Shown here: piece by piece, positions 40,954 through 41,366 of the stretch
How the letters are laid out: the number at the start of each line of letters is the position of its first letter
Position numbering within the stretch: position 1 is the stretch's first letter
Assembly: GCF_900188065.1 (NCBI RefSeq)
Contig: NZ_FZNQ01000020.1
Coordinates: 1 to 41,366 of the forward strand
Source: Halorubrum vacuolatum
GTDB lineage: Archaea > Halobacteriota > Halobacteria > Halobacteriales > Haloferacaceae
Direction of reading: 5' to 3'
Length of the DNA: 41,366 nt
Notes under the pieces: model-generated
What the model was told of the DNA's origin: nothing
What the model saw: only the letters and a program-made list of their open reading frames with translations
Databases searched by the model: none
Position numbers and translations under genes: made by a program

Positions 40954-41366
40954 TCAATCGGCGAGATCGACACCCGTGAATTCAAATCGGGCCCCGTCTG
41001 TCCTGCCATCTGCTACTCGAATAGCCCATCCATGGGTATCGACAATCTCAGCCACGATGGCTAATCCAAATCCAGTACTTTCCTCCCGCGTCGAATATCC
41101 CGGTTCCAAGGCTTTAGTACGCTTCTCCGGTGGTATCCCGGGGCCATCATCTTCGATGAAAAACCCGTCATTCTGGTCTCCAACGATCACAGTCACGTCT
41201 TCACCAGCGTTTTCGACCGCGTTTCTGAATAGATTCTCAAGCACCTGTTGTAACTGACTTCGATTAGCCCGGAGCGTTCGGTCTGTCTCAGAGACAAGTG
41301 TCGCGTCTTTTGTACTGACGTTTGACCAAGATGACTCCACTACCTCGCTCAGCGAGACATCTTCGC
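40954..41366 (-). CDS. Sensor histidine kinase, C-terminal ATPase domain (partial, 5' end off window)
   Basis: The frame is open to the right edge and begins there with EDVSLSEVVESSWSNV. The N box is QQVLENLFRNAVENAG, the G1 box EDDGPGIPPEKR, and the G2 region STGFGLAIVAEIVDTHGW, so the HATPase_c domain is complete. The last residues are FEFTGVDLAD, typical of haloarchaeal sensor kinases. The sensor and phosphorylated His parts lie beyond the window. A GTG at 41340 is not the true start. Confidence 0.88.
   Translation of the reverse strand, partial: EDVSLSEVVESSWSNVSTKDATLVSETDRTLRANRSQLQQVLENLFRNAVENAGEDVTVIVGDQNDGFFIEDDGPGIPPEKRTKALEPGYSTREESTGFGLAIVAEIVDTHGWAIRVADGRTDGARFEFTGVDLAD

Noticed and set aside
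1-41366. rRNA operons, CRISPR arrays or a complete insertion sequence
   Set aside because: None was found on reading both strands; only a possible single IS end at 40892 was noted.

Overview
The window is a piece of a haloarchaeal (class Halobacteria) genome. The central part, about 3.2 to 36.7 kb, is GC-rich and codes acidic proteins. It carries plainly archaeal housekeeping genes: ribosomal protein L21e, RNA polymerase subunit Rpb4/F, transcription factor S, seryl-tRNA synthetase, archaeosine tRNA-guanine transglycosylase and the MptA GTP cyclohydrolase. Promoters have TATA-like boxes about 25-30 nt before start codons, as expected for leaderless haloarchaeal genes. The genus cannot be fixed from what is visible.

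Layout. (1) 1-3207: an AT-richer region with foreign codon use. It holds the 3' end of an unknown gene, two divergent Orc1/Cdc6-type replication initiators around a candidate origin, and a repeat-rich tail. It ends exactly at a 3' fragment of a tRNA-Thr(GGT) gene (3164-3207), so it looks like the end of an integrated replicon whose intact tRNA lies off the left edge. (2) 3233-14773: a galactoside module. It has GH36 alpha-galactosidase and GH42 beta-galactosidase (divergent), then a six-gene leftward operon: Tat-lipoprotein binding protein, two permeases, MalK-type ATPase, galactonate dehydratase and an SDR oxidoreductase that may be the galactose dehydrogenase. An IclR regulator is divergent from it. 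The set fits galactoside uptake, hydrolysis and oxidative (De Ley-Doudoroff) galactose breakdown. (3) 14.8-19.2 kb: macro-domain protein, an unknown protein with a nuclease-like core, an AbgA-like amidohydrolase and a D-2-hydroxyacid dehydrogenase. (4) 19.3-24.7 kb: TFS, a protein with six DPF motifs, a coiled-coil zinc-ribbon protein, a RecA-like protein with a degenerate P-loop, beta-RFAP synthase and a Tat lipoprotein. (5) 24.8-36.7 kb: tgtA, mptA, a small membrane protein, rpl21e-rpoF-DUF655, an eIF2B-like protein, mutY, a class III aminotransferase, a PadR regulator, an amphi-Trp protein, dihydroorotase and serS. (6) 36.7-38.9 kb: lower-GC accessory DNA with a membrane J-domain protein and a truncated winged-helix gene. 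(7) 38961-41366: a second tRNA 3' fragment, tRNA-Glu(CTC) on the minus strand, opens another accessory segment. This holds an MNT-HEPN toxin-antitoxin pair between imperfect direct repeats, a probable IS end, and the C-terminus of a sensor histidine kinase.

The most striking signals are three. The core chromosome is bracketed by two tRNA-derived attachment remnants, both broken at the anticodon loop, with elements extending outward on each side. The palindrome AGGCCT is strongly over-represented in the left element, in all reading frames and in noncoding DNA. The cluster of DPF-repeat protein, coiled-coil protein and P-loop-degenerate RecA homologue has no assigned function that I know of.
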